Shown here piece by piece: positions 11,615 through 12,666 of a DNA stretch of 12,666 nucleotides; positions within the stretch are counted from its first letter, which is position 1; the number at the start of each line of letters is the position of its first letter. This DNA comes from UBA9715 sp045614225 (GTDB lineage: Bacteria > Actinomycetota > Coriobacteriia > Coriobacteriales > Eggerthellaceae). The notes under the pieces were generated by a model. It worked only from the letters and a program-made list of their open reading frames with translations, was not told where the DNA came from and did no database searches. The stretch is from positions 1-12,666 of the forward strand of contig JAZLCO010000122.1 in assembly GCA_045614225.1 (NCBI GenBank), in the 5' to 3' direction. Position numbers and translations under genes: made by a program.

Positions 11615-12666
11615 ATGGATGCTTTCAACGAAAAACTCATCGAGCTTCCTGATGCCGATTTGTATTTGTTCGGTCGTGGTAAAGCACGCCAAGCATACCG
11701 TCTGTTCGGCTGTCACAAGCTCGAGGCGGGCGAAATTCCCGCGAACGAAGACCTCTACCGTTTCGTCGTTTGGGCGCCTCACGCGAAGTCTGTAAGCGTC
11801 GTGGGTGACTTCAACGCATGGGACGAGACCGCAAACCCGATGAAAGAAGTGCGCCACGGCATTTTCGCCTGCATCATAGCGGGCCTCGAGGATGGCTGGT
11901 CCTACAAGTACAGCATCGTCGGTGCTGACGGAGAGACACGGCTCAAAGCAGATCCGTTTGCGTTCCATGCCGAGAATGGTCTGGCAACGGCTTCCAAAGT
12001 CTGGAACCTCGACGGCTACGATTGGCATGACGATGGTTGGCTGTCGAAGCGCGCGCAGGCGGACGTGCTGCATGCGCCCATGTCGATTTACGAGCTTCAG
12101 ATTGGTTCGTGGCGCATTCCCGAAGGGCGCGAGTTCCCCAATTACCGTGAGGTTGCCGACCAGCTCGTCGACTATTGCAACAAGATGGGCTATACCCATG
12201 TCGAGCTGCTTCCCGTCACCGAATACCCGTTGCCGATGTCGTGGGGCTATCAAGCCACTGGCTATTATTCGCCCACATCACGCTACGGCACACCGCAAGA
12301 CTTCATGTACTTGGTTGATACGCTGCATGCTGCTGGCATCGGCGTCATCCTCGATTGGGTGCCGGCGCATTTCCCGAAAGACGCATTTGCACTTGCCAAG
12401 TTCGACGGCACGCCGCTGTACGAATATGCCGACCCGCGACTTGGCGAGCACGCCGAGTGGGGAACGCTCGTGTTCGACTACTCGAAACCCGAGGTCGTGA
12501 GCTTCCTCATTTCGTCGGCTATGTTCTTCTTCGACATGTACCACATCGATGGCATTCGCGTTGATGCCGTCACGTCGATGCTCTATCTCGACTACGCACG
12601 CACCGAGTGGGTTCCCAACAAGGATGGTGGCAACATCAACCTCGAGGCGGTCGAGTTCCTGAAGAA
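11615..12666 (+). CDS. glgB: 1,4-alpha-glucan branching enzyme GlgB, N-terminal part (3' end outside window)
   Basis: GlgB introduces alpha-1,6 branches into glycogen. The first 350 codons are visible and the frame is open to the window end. Residues about 47-125 form the N-terminal carbohydrate-binding (CBM48/E-set) domain (YRFVVWAPHAKSVSVVGDFN AWD). The GH13 barrel begins at about 150, with conserved blocks MSWGYQATGYYSPTSRYGTP (208-227), GVILDWVPAHFP with D247 (243-254), DPRLGEHAEWGT (273-284) and GIRVDAVTSMLYLDYAR (313-329). D317 in the last block is the expected nucleophile. These blocks separate GlgB from GlgX and TreZ. There is a single N-terminal domain, so it is the shorter GlgB form. 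The ATG is chosen from its place 6 bases after a TATACT box and before the first conserved residues. The gene is divergent from mocR. Confidence 0.93.
   Translation, partial: MDAFNEKLIELPDADLYLFGRGKARQAYRLFGCHKLEAGEIPANEDLYRFVVWAPHAKSVSVVGDFNAWDETANPMKEVRHGIFACIIAGLEDGWSYKYSIVGADGETRLKADPFAFHAENGLATASKVWNLDGYDWHDDGWLSKRAQADVLHAPMSIYELQIGSWRIPEGREFPNYREVADQLVDYCNKMGYTHVELLPVTEYPLPMSWGYQATGYYSPTSRYGTPQDFMYLVDTLHAAGIGVILDWVPAHFPKDAFALAKFDGTPLYEYADPRLGEHAEWGTLVFDYSKPEVVSFLISSAMFFFDMYHIDGIRVDAVTSMLYLDYARTEWVPNKDGGNINLEAVEFLK

Overview
The window looks like chromosome of an anaerobic, moderately high-GC actinobacterium, most likely of the Coriobacteriia (Eggerthellaceae-like). This is inferred from gene content and codon style (a system I cytochrome c maturation operon with a CxxxY-type CcmE, an aldo/keto reductase with a two-cluster ferredoxin tail, a MocR regulator, GlgB). 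There is no rRNA gene or other marker here to prove it. I saw no tRNA, CRISPR array, prophage or complete insertion sequence.

Layout. 1-752: the 3' end of a major-facilitator transporter and its strong terminator. 753-1234: a non-coding stretch with a chain of short hairpins ending in a terminator that reads on the minus strand, so a possible structured RNA gene. 1235-2286: a CDP-alcohol phosphatidyltransferase (+) and a HIT-family hydrolase (-), convergent around a shared hairpin. 2461-3708: an aldo/keto reductase with two [4Fe-4S] motifs and its terminators. 3862-4293: a small four-helix membrane protein of unknown role. 4515-9787: a compact ccmE-ccmF-ccmA-ccmB-ccmC-ccmD operon. 9838-9942: a nested inverted repeat enclosing a bidirectional terminator. 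9955-11391 (-): a MocR/GntR-aminotransferase regulator that has lost its PLP lysine. 11615-12666: the first 350 codons of glgB, divergent from mocR and running off the window.

How the genes work together. CcmA and CcmB form the ABC transporter that releases haem-loaded CcmE, CcmC with CcmD loads haem onto CcmE, and CcmF takes haem from CcmE for ligation to apocytochrome c. The thiol-handling genes ccmG and ccmH are absent from the cluster. Translation is tightly coupled from ccmE to ccmB. ccmC and ccmD are each set apart by an RNA hairpin placed just before an identical GAAAGGA ribosome-binding sequence.

Most worth checking: the lysine-less MocR and the repeat clusters in the mocR-glgB intergenic region; the CcmE with a C-terminal second OB-like domain after its haem motif; the hairpin-chain RNA candidate at 808-1023; and the 105-bp nested inverted repeat after ccmD, which abuts a 12-base stretch resembling a Tn5-type transposase end (possibly chance or artefact).
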